Below the pieces are notes generated by a model, which was not told the origin of the DNA, ran no database searches, and saw only the letters and a program-made list of their open reading frames with translations. DNA of 64,000 nt from Panorpa germanica (taxonomy: Eukaryota > Arthropoda > Insecta > Mecoptera > Panorpidae). The number at the start of each line of letters is the position of its first letter. The first letter of the stretch is position 1. A program made the translations under genes and the position numbers. Location of the stretch: positions 14,022,152-14,086,151 of the forward strand of contig OY783218.1 in NCBI GenBank assembly GCA_963678705.1. The letters run 5' to 3'. Below, piece after piece: positions 47,778-59,600 of this stretch.

Positions 47778-50235
47778 AGACATTGACGACAGTGATACAC
47801 GTATTTCAATCATAAATAATTCTAGTAATAATTTTACCTCGCCTTATATTATCATCCGTATCTTCTGTACAAACATCCAGTATCAGTACGTGTGGAATTT
47901 CAAATTTATTAAAAGTTATTTTGTAGTTGTGACGCAGTAATACCGCAGTTAGACGAGAAATGTTTTGCCCCTCCTGAACTTCAAACTATGAACGTTTACA
48001 AAAAAATATATTGTCCTCTGTTTGATTAATGAAACGCAAGGTTTAAAATTAAGAAACTGTTTAAATGTTGGTACTACTGTAAATAGATATAACTAATGAT
48101 TATTTTAGGTTGTGTCACTACTTATAACCTGTAAAATTTTAGCCAAAACATGCTACTTTTACGATTATACTTAAAAAAGTTCAAATCACATATATTAAAA
48201 ATAATCTGCAAATCAGAAGTGAGCTTTATAAATGTTCGCAGTGCTAGAACTTTTGTTCCAGTACCTTTGTCCTTATCTTTTATTTCTGTTAATGGAATAT
48301 AATGTTGTGTTCTGGTATGTCGTAGAACAATTTAGCTATATTATGTTATATAATATTTTATTTACTACATTAAATATTTTAATTATGAAATTGAATTGAG
48401 TGTGGACACGATTTCTAACAAAAAACAAATGTTTAAATGTGTTGACTTTATTATCAGTGAAATATTTTTGTGCTATTTATAATATAATGTAGCTATTAAA
48501 ACTTGTACACTAGTAACACATGCCATTATATTTCTAAACACTCGTTTTCTAAAAATTATTGTGGCACGACCGTATTAAGACAATTTTGACTATTTAAGAG
48601 TCTATGTTTTCATTTACTTACAGTGTGGCTTATATGAAACTGACTGTTAAATTTACAAAACTATTTTTAAACTACAAAATATTTGTCATGGTGTCCACCT
48701 GCAATACAAGGAACACAGTGGTAACCATTGTATACATAATCATTAACCCCCTTTCTCCTCATAACCCTCTACATCTCACCCTATTGGTGACAGTTTTGAC
48801 TGCGACATATTTATTATATTTATAGTAGTATCTGTAATGACCACACCATAGCCAAGTGCTGTGTGGCACACACTACAAACAACGTGTTCACTTCCGGTTG
48901 GGTTTAATTAAATTATTTTAAATAAGATCATTAAGGTAACATCATTTGAATATATATATAGTTGACACAAAAACATAATATGTTAAGTATATACGCGTGC
49001 ACAAACTACAAACCTTAATACATGCATTAGACAAGAAAACAGAAGTTTTATTTAGGCATTAGATGACACGCAGTTACTTAATTCTTGATTAGATACTTGT
49101 CTTGATCATTAAACATTTTATTACTTTGTTGAATAATCTTAGAAATGTTAACGCAAATTATTTCTAATACTTAGTTGTAATACGAATAAAACTTTTAACT
49201 TATTCAAAGGAATAAATGAAATGAATAGTTTGAAGTACAGTGGCGTCGAATATTGGGGCAAACATGATTCTTTCAAGCAACTTTTTCTCTTTCCTAACCT
49301 AAAAGTTTCGCTCGAAGGACATAAATACTTCTGTAATACATTAAATCATATTAATGCACTCAACTGATTTAAAAGTTGCACGAAAATTATTATTTATTAT
49401 TTCCGCGTTTTTCACAGTGCAGTCTTAGCCTAAGAAAGAGTATGGTTGTTTTAGAACTCCCTGTCAAATCTTCTGCGGACGTTAATGGTTAATAAACGTC
49501 TTGACAATTACGCAGGAATATTAATTTGTTTATTTGCTATTTGGTCAAGAATATTAAATTTAACTTGTGTAATAAAATTTTTAGCAAAATAAATAAAGTT
49601 AAAAACAAGTTTAATGTAAACAGCTGAATACAAAATGTAAGAAGAAGGTGAAAAGAACTGCATTGTAATAGTTATTTAATGGTTTATTTTAATTTTAAAT
49701 TAACATATTTAATAAGTAATTGGAAGTAATGTCACACCTTTGAACATTTACTGAAATTATTTTTGGTGATAAAATCTTACGTCACAATCATTTTATGTTA
49801 CTTTGTCTTACTAAACAATGAATGCAGTCTGGTTATACACAAATTTTAATAAATAATTCAAAGTTAACTTTAATTATGTACGAGTAAAGTAAGGTAATGC
49901 GGAGCCACATTTTGCTTATATTACATTAGAAGTCCATGATATTTAGATTTACTTTAATTAACTATTGTTTCTTTAAAAAAAAAGTCAAGTTATTATCTTA
50001 CTACAATTTAAACTGTAAAGTTCTATCTGGCATTAATTGTGATGTAATAATTGTTTATTTTGTTGAGATTGTATTTGGCTTGCTACCTTCATTAGTTCAG
50101 CCTCACACTATTCCCTTCTTATTTCCGCCTTCTCTCTACCATTTCGTTCGATCTTTTAATTTTCTTCCCCTGCGTCGCTTCCTTGATTTGTTCATCGTTT
50201 GGTGACTTATTTCTTTGCCAATAATACGAATGAAT

Positions 50236-50292
50236 TTATATCATCCCCTGGAATCGAACCCGTGACCAAGGAATTTCGGCCACCCAGAGGAC
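50236..50292 (-). repeat. tRNA-like box B relic (probable SINE or retroposon fragment)
   Basis: The minus strand contains CCTTGGTCACGGGTTCGATT followed by CCAGGGG, a perfect RNA polymerase III box B (GGTTCGATTCC). No convincing box A at tRNA spacing and no cloverleaf is present, so it is not a tRNA gene. Weaker relatives occur at about 62073-62092 and 63271-63282. Confidence 0.4.
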
Positions 50293-51200
50293 TGAAGTAA
50301 ATTTCCTTTCCGTTTCTCTTGAATAAAAACATTGCAGTTAATGTAAAACGTAATTCTTTATGCCCATTATAAATATTCTAATGTATGCAATTTATAAAGT
50401 AGTTTATTTTATATAATTTTCATGTTGTTACTAGACAAGATCATAACTCTTAATGATTTATTCCTTATTAATGACTAATTTTAATCAGGAATTTTTCAGA
50501 AAAGTTCATAAAAACATATTTATATTATAATAAGATGTTTTATTAAATTATAATTAGCACAAAGAGTAATTAAACAATCATAAGTACAACGAAATGCTTA
50601 GAAACAAGTTCATACATGAAGTAACGCCTGGTTGGGAATGTTTTATTCAATTTTAATATACTGCTGTGATAACAATATAAAAACACGCTAATAAAAATAT
50701 TAGAATTAATTAAAGAATAATTCAGCTGCGGAGTCAAAAGAATATACCTGTTGTGATGTACCTGTGGAAAAGCTTAAGGAACTGATGAAAAATACGCACA
50801 GATGCATTTATTTCCATTAATTGTCACTACATGCAAACCTTTCGAGCGATGCACTATACTTGTCGTATAGTATAGATGGTGTGGAGGACGCTTCCTCGCT
50901 TTGGCTTAGGTTTAGGGTTTTTTTGGAGGCGCTGGTGATCCTTCACGCTTCATCTGGTCCATTGATGATGTAGTGACGTAGTGTAGAAGACCATAGTGAG
51001 ATTCCTTGATAAATACTACGGGACATTTTAATGGGGAAACCATGTTAGAATTAAATAAAAACAAACGCGACACATCAATTAGAGAAGAGCCTAGTTTTAT
51101 TTTGTTGATATTTTTTATATATATACTAGTTCTTTTTTTCTCTCTCAACTAAGGACCCGCTTTTTTTTTTTAGACCACTACTCGGTGTAATAAATTTGAG

Positions 51201-51266
51201 ACTCATCAAGTATTGAATTATTTACACTATAGGTTTAGTGTGTTATAAATAGAAATCTTGATGAGT
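51201..51266. repeat. pre-miRNA-sized hairpin
   Basis: ACTCATCAAG at 51201-51210 and its exact complement CTTGATGAGT at 51257-51266 enclose an inner pair, ACACTA and TTAGTGT, around a short TAGG loop. The total is 66 nt with an imperfect middle, the usual size and shape of an insect pre-miRNA. No known miRNA was recognised, and folding energy was not computed. Confidence 0.5.
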
Positions 51267-54200
51267 GTTGAAGGATTTGGACATGGAAACGAATGCTTTT
51301 TCAAATATAAAATGGTCAATCGATCAACGATCAACTCGCGGTGGTATAAAGATCAATTAAAAATAACAATTAAGTCTAAAATGTGTGGGCATTGAATATA
51401 TTTTAGATACTAGGACAACGGTGATGATAGGTGTGTTATTTATCTAGTCAAAACGTATAAAAATGATGACTTAATAGAAAATCTAATTAATCTATTTAAA
51501 TGAATTGAAATCTATCTAAAATTAATTGATCAAAACGCTTACATTGGTTCAAACCACATTGTATGGAAATCTTACAAATTTCTACAACATTTTTACCTTC
51601 TGTTGTAACCTTTTGCATTATTCTAAGAGCTAAAAGATAAAATAAAAACAAAACAAGCTAATGATAAAATATGACATCAAATTGAGTTATATATTGACAA
51701 CCCTAGACATCGATAGCACTAGGAGAAGATCGATTAGGCGACCGCTACGATATTAAACCATGGTACAGACAGATTTTGCAAGATTATGTCATTGAAACAG
51801 GTAGAACTTAAAACTAAAAAAACTTAGGTAATATGTTTGCTTTTTTGGCCACCCGTTGATTGCTGGCGCCACAGGATATCTTTTCTACTACAAATATAAC
51901 AACATAGAAATTATTTAGATATTTTAGAACTATTTCGCTAATAAAATAAATCAATACTTTCTTGAGTTATCTCGTTTTTTGCTATTTTGAGTTTACGTTA
52001 ATTTAATAACTACTTACTAATTAATAGTTGTGCCAGGTTGGATGCACCAGAAAGTTTTATATTGTTTTACACAATTGTTTTAAATAAAATTGTAATACTT
52101 TATTATTATCTTGGGGGTTGAACGAACAACTTTAGTGAAATATAATTAAATGGAAGTGTTTTTAGGGATTGAAAATATAAAGTTTACTAAAAAGAAACTG
52201 CTGTGATTTAATAACTTAATTAAGAGGTATCGTTTAAGGGGATACTCCATTTTTTTAAAATATACCATCTATCTTTAGTAAATAATATTACTTATTTTGA
52301 AATCGACATTGGTTTATATATTTTCAATATCAAGAAAACTTTAAGATTGTTACCCAGGTCTCAATGTGGATTAAATTCACTATTTTCCAATTCACTAATT
52401 GGCTGGATTGTGGTGACACGCTTGTTGAACAAATTATTTGTGTTCTTCGATGTCACCTGCTATGAAGGTGTATAATTTGGTCGTTTAAACGTCGCATTTT
52501 AAGACGACAAGCAGCTGTATTATTTATCTGCCTCCATATTTAGACACTTTTTAATTTATATACCTCATTATTACTTAATAATATTGACTTAACGTTAGAC
52601 ATTAAAATGCTTTTTTCATAACTTGTTCTTCTTGATAACATTTTGTTTATTTGATTAGTATCAGTTTTGTTAACCGATATAGATATTAATTTTTCACTAT
52701 ATAGTAGTTTGTTTAATTTTAATGCAATTGTAAAACACAAGGTTTCGGTATCTTTGTATGTCGTTACTGCTACTAGTTTCCTTTCGGGTTCGTCTGGATA
52801 TCAATTCTGTATCATGGAACAAGTCTGACATCTGTGTTTTTCTCATGTACTACATATTATTATATTAAATAAGTTAATGTACTTAAAACCTGAGTATTAA
52901 CTTTAGTAGCCAGAGAAACGGTTAAAAGGTAAAAGATATCAACAAGCATGAAGACAATGTGTAAGGTAATGGGAAAAAATGATATCCAGGGTTGCCGCAA
53001 TTGACGTCACAGAGTATAATTACAGCGGAGAGCTGAATCAATTTCAAAACAACAATTTAAACAATAAAAATACGTTGTTATTATCTGTATATGGGTTTTC
53101 TGGCGGTAGGCGGCTATATGTACTAATTATTTGTTGGATTAGAAAAAATCCCATGTGCTTAGCTTGAATGCTACAGAATATTTTACAATAACTTCAATGA
53201 CTTCAATAAATTAGTATAACGCTGTATATACATCGCGGTATTTATCGAATATTTGAAATTTGATTTCATACGTCATGTTTTCACTAAGAGTCTTTTAAGA
53301 GTTTCTCTTACCTTTAGATTAGACCTTGTTTAATAGCTGGTATATTTTATATTCATAAGATACGGTTAAGCTGCTCTAACCACAAGGATTCAGAGCTGCA
53401 GGTGAATAAGAAGATAAACAGCTTCAAGATGAGCACTAACGACTCGTTAATTAGATATTATATCATTCCCCTGATTGGTTTTATATTTGTTCATTGAAAT
53501 TGAAGAATACGTTTTAAAATACGTAGTCACTTTGGGTTTTAAATCAATTCTGGAACAAGGAAGATCTTTTCCTGATCGCTCTCTAATACATTTACCATTG
53601 AATATAATTAATTAAACGAAAGAGAACAGCAAGTTCACGTTAACCATCAACACTATCAACCAGTGTATCGTCAGTTGTCGGTCTATTAATATGGTAATCA
53701 TAAAATGAATATTTTGCAATACTTACATTCACTTACAAAATCAGCTTATAAGATATTCACAAGTGTATAGTATTTAATATGATAAAAAAATGCATATATA
53801 CTTGAAGGTTGCATCCGATGCAACGATATGTTTTAAAATAAAAAAGAAAACTCCAAATTTGATTTTATTTCATTTCTTATTCTCCTATTAATTCCTCGTT
53901 CTTCCACCGTAGAATTCCGTAGAACTTTTGTAAAATGTATTCCAAAATCACCGCGCTATATATATGTTGCTTGTTCATTTAAATATTATCACATTTAGCT
54001 AAGAGTAGCTCCATTAAAACATTAAAAAATACATCTCACATTACAAATACAACATCAGGTGATTACCGACAGCTATCTCTCTCTACCACAGCACTTCCAA
54101 CTAATATACACCATTAGATTATATCGCTATCTCAACTGTTTCAGTATTTGTTATTCTTGTTTATATAATTTCATATTATACATTATCTCTTTTCCACATT

Positions 54201-54652
54201 AATAAGTACCTAATTTAGTTATGAAATTAGCATGGTTATAACATGGATGAATTTAAATATACACCGGTAAGGGTTCGTTTTATGTTGGGGGTGCTGTATC
54301 CGTATTATTACATTGAAGAGGAACGCTATCAGAGTATCAGGCCCTTGCTTGTGTTCTGTTCGTTCGAGGATCTGTAATGGGCAAACCGCTAATAGCTGTG
54401 GCAACTGATAATGGACCTTAAAAACTTGTTAATGACAATTAAAAAACAGTATTGACGCACACATATACGACCATACTCGTGCACATCCGTTATTCGTTGG
54501 CTGTTATTCGTTAACAACGTTGTTTTTACATTACGACTGTTGTATCACTTTTTACAATTAATTATTTTTATGTTTTAAAATTTGTTCTTTTTAATCCGAT
54601 TATTTATAATGTTATATAATTAACCTTGAATAAGAGAAATTGTTGTTATTAT

Positions 54653-54738
54653 GGGTCATCCTTAAATTACGTCACACAAACTTTATGGTTTTGTGATCCT
54701 TGTCACACATTGCGGACACCCCTCTTATGACGTCACTC
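54653..54738 (+). repeat. dispersed repeat, GTCATCC/TTACGTCAC family, copy A
   Basis: Begins GGGTCATCCTTAAATTACGT, then CACACAAACTTTATGG, TTTTGTGATCCTTGTCACAC and ACCCCTCTTATGACGTCACT. It is the same family as 46440-46528, in opposite orientation. Confidence 0.6.
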
Positions 54739-55975
54739 TTTTAAAAAAGACATTGTTAGTCTTGTTTTCGATTAGATGTGTTTAGTCGTTGGATTCGCTT
54801 TACGAATACGAAATTACTTTGATACCAACCCAATAGAATAACAATACTGATCTCTTTAAAGTATACAAAGACATTTCTTAAAATGATACACCTAATTGCT
54901 AACTAATAAGACAAGAGTGTATACTAGCAATCAATTAATTTTAATAATTATCCACTTACTTATATCCTTGTTTTAAGAATTAAGTTTCTGCAAAAAATTC
55001 TATTAAATTGACGTGTCTTTAAAACTAAATGCAGAATCGCCCGAGTCTCTATAATAAACATTTATTTTATTATGTACCATATATAAATACTAGGGCTACG
55101 TTTGAATCTAAATATAAACACCAAGAAATATCGCTCTAGTTTTGCAGTTATCATTACCAATAGTAGCAAAAGTATATTGTGCCAACCACAATTTAGTAGG
55201 CGCATAAGAACTCTCCTAAAATAACTGATTCCTCTCGTGATTACTTCCGGCTCACCTTTAAAAAGCTGTAGTAATAATAACGCGGTTCAGTAAAACGCCA
55301 ATAAAAAACAACGAAACATCAACATCATCAAATTCTCTACAATAAAGTTAATAAAAATAACAACAATGCTTGCATTTTATTGTTATATTGTCTATTGCAA
55401 AATTTGAAAAGTTGTATAGCAGAAAGTAGGGGCCATAAAATGGGCTCCAGGCGCCATGAACTGATTCAAAACTATTTTATTTATTTATTGAGGATATTTT
55501 AACATACCGCAAATAATGTTTCGTTTCGCGTTTCATGATTAAACGCTAACTATAAGTGATGTATAATGCATTAAATTAGTGGAAATAAAAAGTTATTGCT
55601 GTATTGTTGTATCCTGTATGCAGATGTTCTGTTAATTATACAACACTAGTAACATGTACTCTTTGTGATGTTACAATAGTAAGGTAAATGCATTGTTTCA
55701 TTTAGGTCTTGAACTATAATAAAATGCCTATACCATACGCCATGCAATACGCATTGACAAATAAACGATAGCTTTATCTTTTCAACCTCTTCCACCGATA
55801 TTTCTCTTCCTTCATAGCGTTTTGGTCTTACCTTGTCCAACTTCCTACTCTACGCTTTTTTAATTCACTTCCTTACAAATCTCAGAAGGTCACTCTCTGC
55901 CTCTGCAGTTCTTTACCTCCTCATCGCTGTCACCATTGCTTCTACTCTTGGAACTTGTTGCTAGTGAGAGAACGA
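54739..55975. other. intergenic DNA left of the R1 fragment
   Basis: A+T-rich with no recognised gene. Its last part (about 55790-55975) is purine-rich on the minus strand and contains broken frames (for example KVRPKRYEGREISVEEVEK) in the style of LINE coding sequence. This may be an inverted 5' piece of the neighbouring R1 element. Confidence 0.4.
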
Positions 55976-56670
55976 ACGTGTATACGAGAAAGCATGATAA
56001 TGGAAGAATTAAAAAGGGACAAGATATAAATTGAAGCAGATAGAAGAGGAGCTAAGGAGAAGAGACAGGGAGATACAGCAACAGGAAAGAATGGAAGAAA
56101 TCGAGAAGAGCAATTACAACACAAGATATAAAAGGATTTGGGAGAGAGAGATACCACATTATTTAAGAGAAAAAGACACAAAAAACATGAGAAGGATTGC
56201 CAGATTTAGATTGAGAAACGAGGAGAAAGGAAACAGATACTGGGCAATAGCGAGCCCTAATAGCGAAACATTGGAGCACATTAAGTTTTCATGTCAGAAA
56301 AAAGTAATGACCGAGAAGAATATTGTGCAGTTATTAAAGTGAGGCAGTGAAAGGAAAAGATGGATGGCGGAAATAGAGAAAAGGAACGAGGAAAGAAAAG
56401 TAACGCCAGAGCAGAAGTGATTTTAATCTGAACAAACTGACAAAGAAACGAAGAGACAAACAAGGCAAGAGGTGAGGAAACGATGAGAATAAAGGAGGAC
56501 CAGGGAAAATGAAGGGAGAGGAGTCAAGAGAAGAAGAAGCAGAAAAGTACTTTTGGAAATAGAAAGGTCTAGAATAGTTTTAAGTTTAATTTCAAGTTGA
56601 AGTTTTATGAAATGTATTAAGAATGTAGATTGTAAAGCCGAAAATCAAACTAAGATAATATAATAATAGT
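55976..56670 (+). mobile_element. R1-clade non-LTR retrotransposon, 3' fragment
   Basis: 5'-truncated LINE relic of about 0.7 kb. It has the purine-rich coding style, the C-terminal motif block of the second open frame and a 3' tail with TGTAAAGCCGAAAATC followed by a TAATAATAG-type A+T-rich end, as in R1-like elements of ants, bees and wasps. It lacks the endonuclease and reverse-transcriptase catalytic parts. A frameshift occurs at about 56027 and an in-frame stop at 56340, so it is dead. The exact 5' boundary is uncertain. Confidence 0.7.
56031..56420 (+). pseudogene. R1-type LINE ORF2 C-terminal relic
   Basis: The frame reads EEELRRRDREIQQQERMEEI, then SNYNTRYKRIWEREIPHYLR, then RRIARFRLRNEEKGNRYWAI, then TLEHIKFSC. 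The family pattern is YN-x-x-YK-x-I, RIARFRLGNE, RYW and a zinc-knuckle-like region around WEHVxxxC. Here one or more of the knuckle cysteines are gone, because the CRxCG part is replaced. After the stop at 56340-56342 the same frame continues with GSERKRWMAEIEKRNEERK to a second stop at 56418, again matching the family end. Upstream, RESMIMEELKRDKI lies in a different frame. The real protein started far upstream, so no start codon applies. Similarity is to hymenopteran elements from memory, not from a search. Confidence 0.68.
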
Positions 56671-59600
56671 AGAGGGGATACATTTATCGTATATCGGTAT
56701 ATATCTATTGTATATAAGTACGTACATGTAAGCATTAGGACTCCGATTGTACAAACTACGACAAAAGTTTTTGCTTAGTCAACTATAAATCGTTGGAGCC
56801 GTAGTTTAGATTCGTGTTGTATCACGGAAACGCGCTTAAGGAAATCGGAAAATGGTTAAATGATTTCTTTTAAATTTCTAACATAGATACCGAGCAATTA
56901 GTACATGTCACATGATCTATGCACACCACATACCATTAGCTATAATAAATTTGTCATCCATTGGATAGTTTGTAAGGTGGTATGAGGAAATGGGGTAATA
57001 GGTGGTACTCATCCATATACCACCTGGACGGACCGTGGTTCAGCAGTTACAACATATGAACTATAATCTGTATGCTATGCGATTTGTTCATATTGATTGG
57101 GTGAATTTCAAATACAAACGAAGGACCATTCGGTAGTGGTAGTGATAGTGGTGGTGGTGTGTGACAATTAAAACGTCGATTGAAAACATAACACAATTGT
57201 TAAATAACTGAATGCGTTTTACGCTAAATATAACGGATAACGGATGACAGCAGTTTATATTACGAGCTGTTAGAATTGCCGAGATAAATTATTATTTCAT
57301 TAACGTGAAAGATATTGAATTCGCCAATTGTTATGTATTGATATGTAATACATGGTTATTTTATTGCGTTTTTAACGTAATTTTAGGCATAAACAAATAT
57401 GAAACTAATATTGTTAACAATACCGAATAGCATATTCGGTTAGGCGCGTAGTTTAAGCAAGCGCAAGATATAATTATAACGACGCAATAGTTAATTAAAA
57501 TTGCACTATTAAATTAACTACAGTTACTTGGATTAGCAGCCTTTAAACCCTTTTAAAGTAGCTCTTGACTAAGAATTGGGGTAAATACGTAAATAGTACG
57601 TAACCTTAATGAGAGAAAGAGAAAGAAACAAAACCAGAAGGAAAGAACGTTTGATATTAAAATCATATTTCATCAAATCATAATATATATACATACGAGT
57701 ATAGCTATATTCTAATATATAATTGATATATTTACGCTGACTTTGTGTCATTCTAGAATGGAGCATTGAACATTTGACAATGACAGCAGATGTGTTTTAG
57801 CATTCGAGGCGTGAATAATTACGCGAAGGATCAATTAGGAAACAATTTATCACACACGCTCATAAGTTTGATGTGTTATATATTTAATACGTAAAAGGAT
57901 AACGTTCGAAATTTATCAAAAAATGTTTCAAGAAAATTTAAATTATGTAGATACATTAAAAACTGATCTGGAATGCGTAATACCTAATAAATTTTGATAA
58001 TTGTAATAATAAACATCCTGGTAATTGATTTATTAGCATTTAAATATTTGTTTTCTTTTCAACAAACTGTGGAAAAGAATTTATATCTTTCCTAAATCAT
58101 AGGATACAAATTTAGAGTTTCTTACAGCTTGTAAGAAAGAAATACACCTGGTAATAATTCATCAAGGTATATTCTACATACATAGATGTGTCTTATGTAA
58201 TTATTATCATATTTTGTTGAGTTGTGAACTATTTTATGACACTTATCGTCCAGATAATACTGTGTTAATTCTAGAAGACGATAAACATAAGTTTATACAT
58301 TTAAAATAATACAAACGTAAGTTTCTCTATCATTCTTTCAATCCACATTATATATTAGTTAATTATTTATGCATAAATTATGCAAATTACAGTTGAAGGT
58401 GACATAATTGTTAGAAAAAGGATTGATAGATTTGTTTAGGCGTGTTCAAATTTGTTTCTGACATTAAGATGTATGACACATTTTTTTTTTAAATCACAAA
58501 CATTATTTTTAAATTTCATTTTAATTTGATTGATGACAGATTCGATGCACATGCTTAGTTATGCATATAGTAAATTAACTTTTGATTTAGTTTGGTAAAA
58601 ATATGCTAAATATGTAGCAATCTGTATCTATTGTAAGTACAGTTTCAAATATAGATACAAAACATAACGTAACTAGATACATTACAACACTAAATGTGGC
58701 ACATACCATTTTTTATAAATAGTATTTTACATTCTACATCCATATATGCTTATGTATTTGTATCAAGTGATGTCAAAGGTCATTGATAGATCATTTCATA
58801 AATAATCAAGGGTTAAAACTGACATGTAAAATAGCAACGATTCTAAACAGCAGAATATAATCGTGAAAGTCTTCGCAACAACTCTCCATGTGCAGAATAT
58901 GGTGTAGTCGACCCGACTCGAATGTCTGTAACGAGACATAACGTTACAATTAATGATGCATCAATCAAAAGGGACCGTTAATCAAAAATGTAATGTCGTG
59001 TATTGTTTATACATGATACAATCTCTATAGAAAAGTCAAATAGAAAATTCAAAATGGTGACGAAAACGATTGGTGACAATCATGAGCGTCCCTGTACAAG
59101 AACAAATTAGGACCTTGCATTTAATCGTCTTGTATCTAGATACAAGTATAACTTTACTGCTAAAAGTTGTGTTGTATAATTGACTTAAGGTTTAGGAACC
59201 ACCCCCGTTGAAATATTTTCTTTGGACGCTAATGGTGACGCTACTTCTTCATCATTCGTTAAATATTTAGACGGAGCGTAATGACAGATGACTATATAGA
59301 AGTACGATTGGAATTGTTTCAAAATATGTTTATTTATTAAGAGCTGACGTGTACGTGTTACCTGTAGTAGATGTAGATTTTGACTTGTGTCTGCTTTAAA
59401 CAAAAAGTTCATGAAAACATTGTCATGTTGTGTTTCTATATTCTTTGTCATCTGTTTAATTCCATTTCAATCACTCACTATTGATTTAATTTGCAGAATT
59501 ATTCCTATTTTAAAGAACTCTTGATAATAAATTTAACACTATACATGTAAAAATAAAGTCTCACCACTGTTTACTGCTTTTACCGCTAGGAGCCCACAAC

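Larger units (their letters stand above)
44710..54650. other. intergenic DNA
   Basis: About 10 kb, mostly A+T-rich. Listed separately within it are the mariner-type solo end (44959), the GTCATCC-family repeat (46440-46528), GTCTG pentamers (46824-46848), a weak open frame at 47668, a box B relic at about 50240 and a hairpin at 51201. Two pyrimidine-rich stretches are at 48745-48780 and 50095-50200. Nothing else with coding or RNA character was recognised. Confidence 0.55.

Noticed and set aside
50236-50292. tRNA gene on the minus strand
   Set aside because: Box B is good, but box A, acceptor stem and anticodon arm cannot be drawn.
59185-59451. 88-codon minus-strand frame ending STGVVPKP, with a possible internal donor at 59360
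   Set aside because: Some protein-like stretches but no domain, no acceptor and no supporting neighbour.
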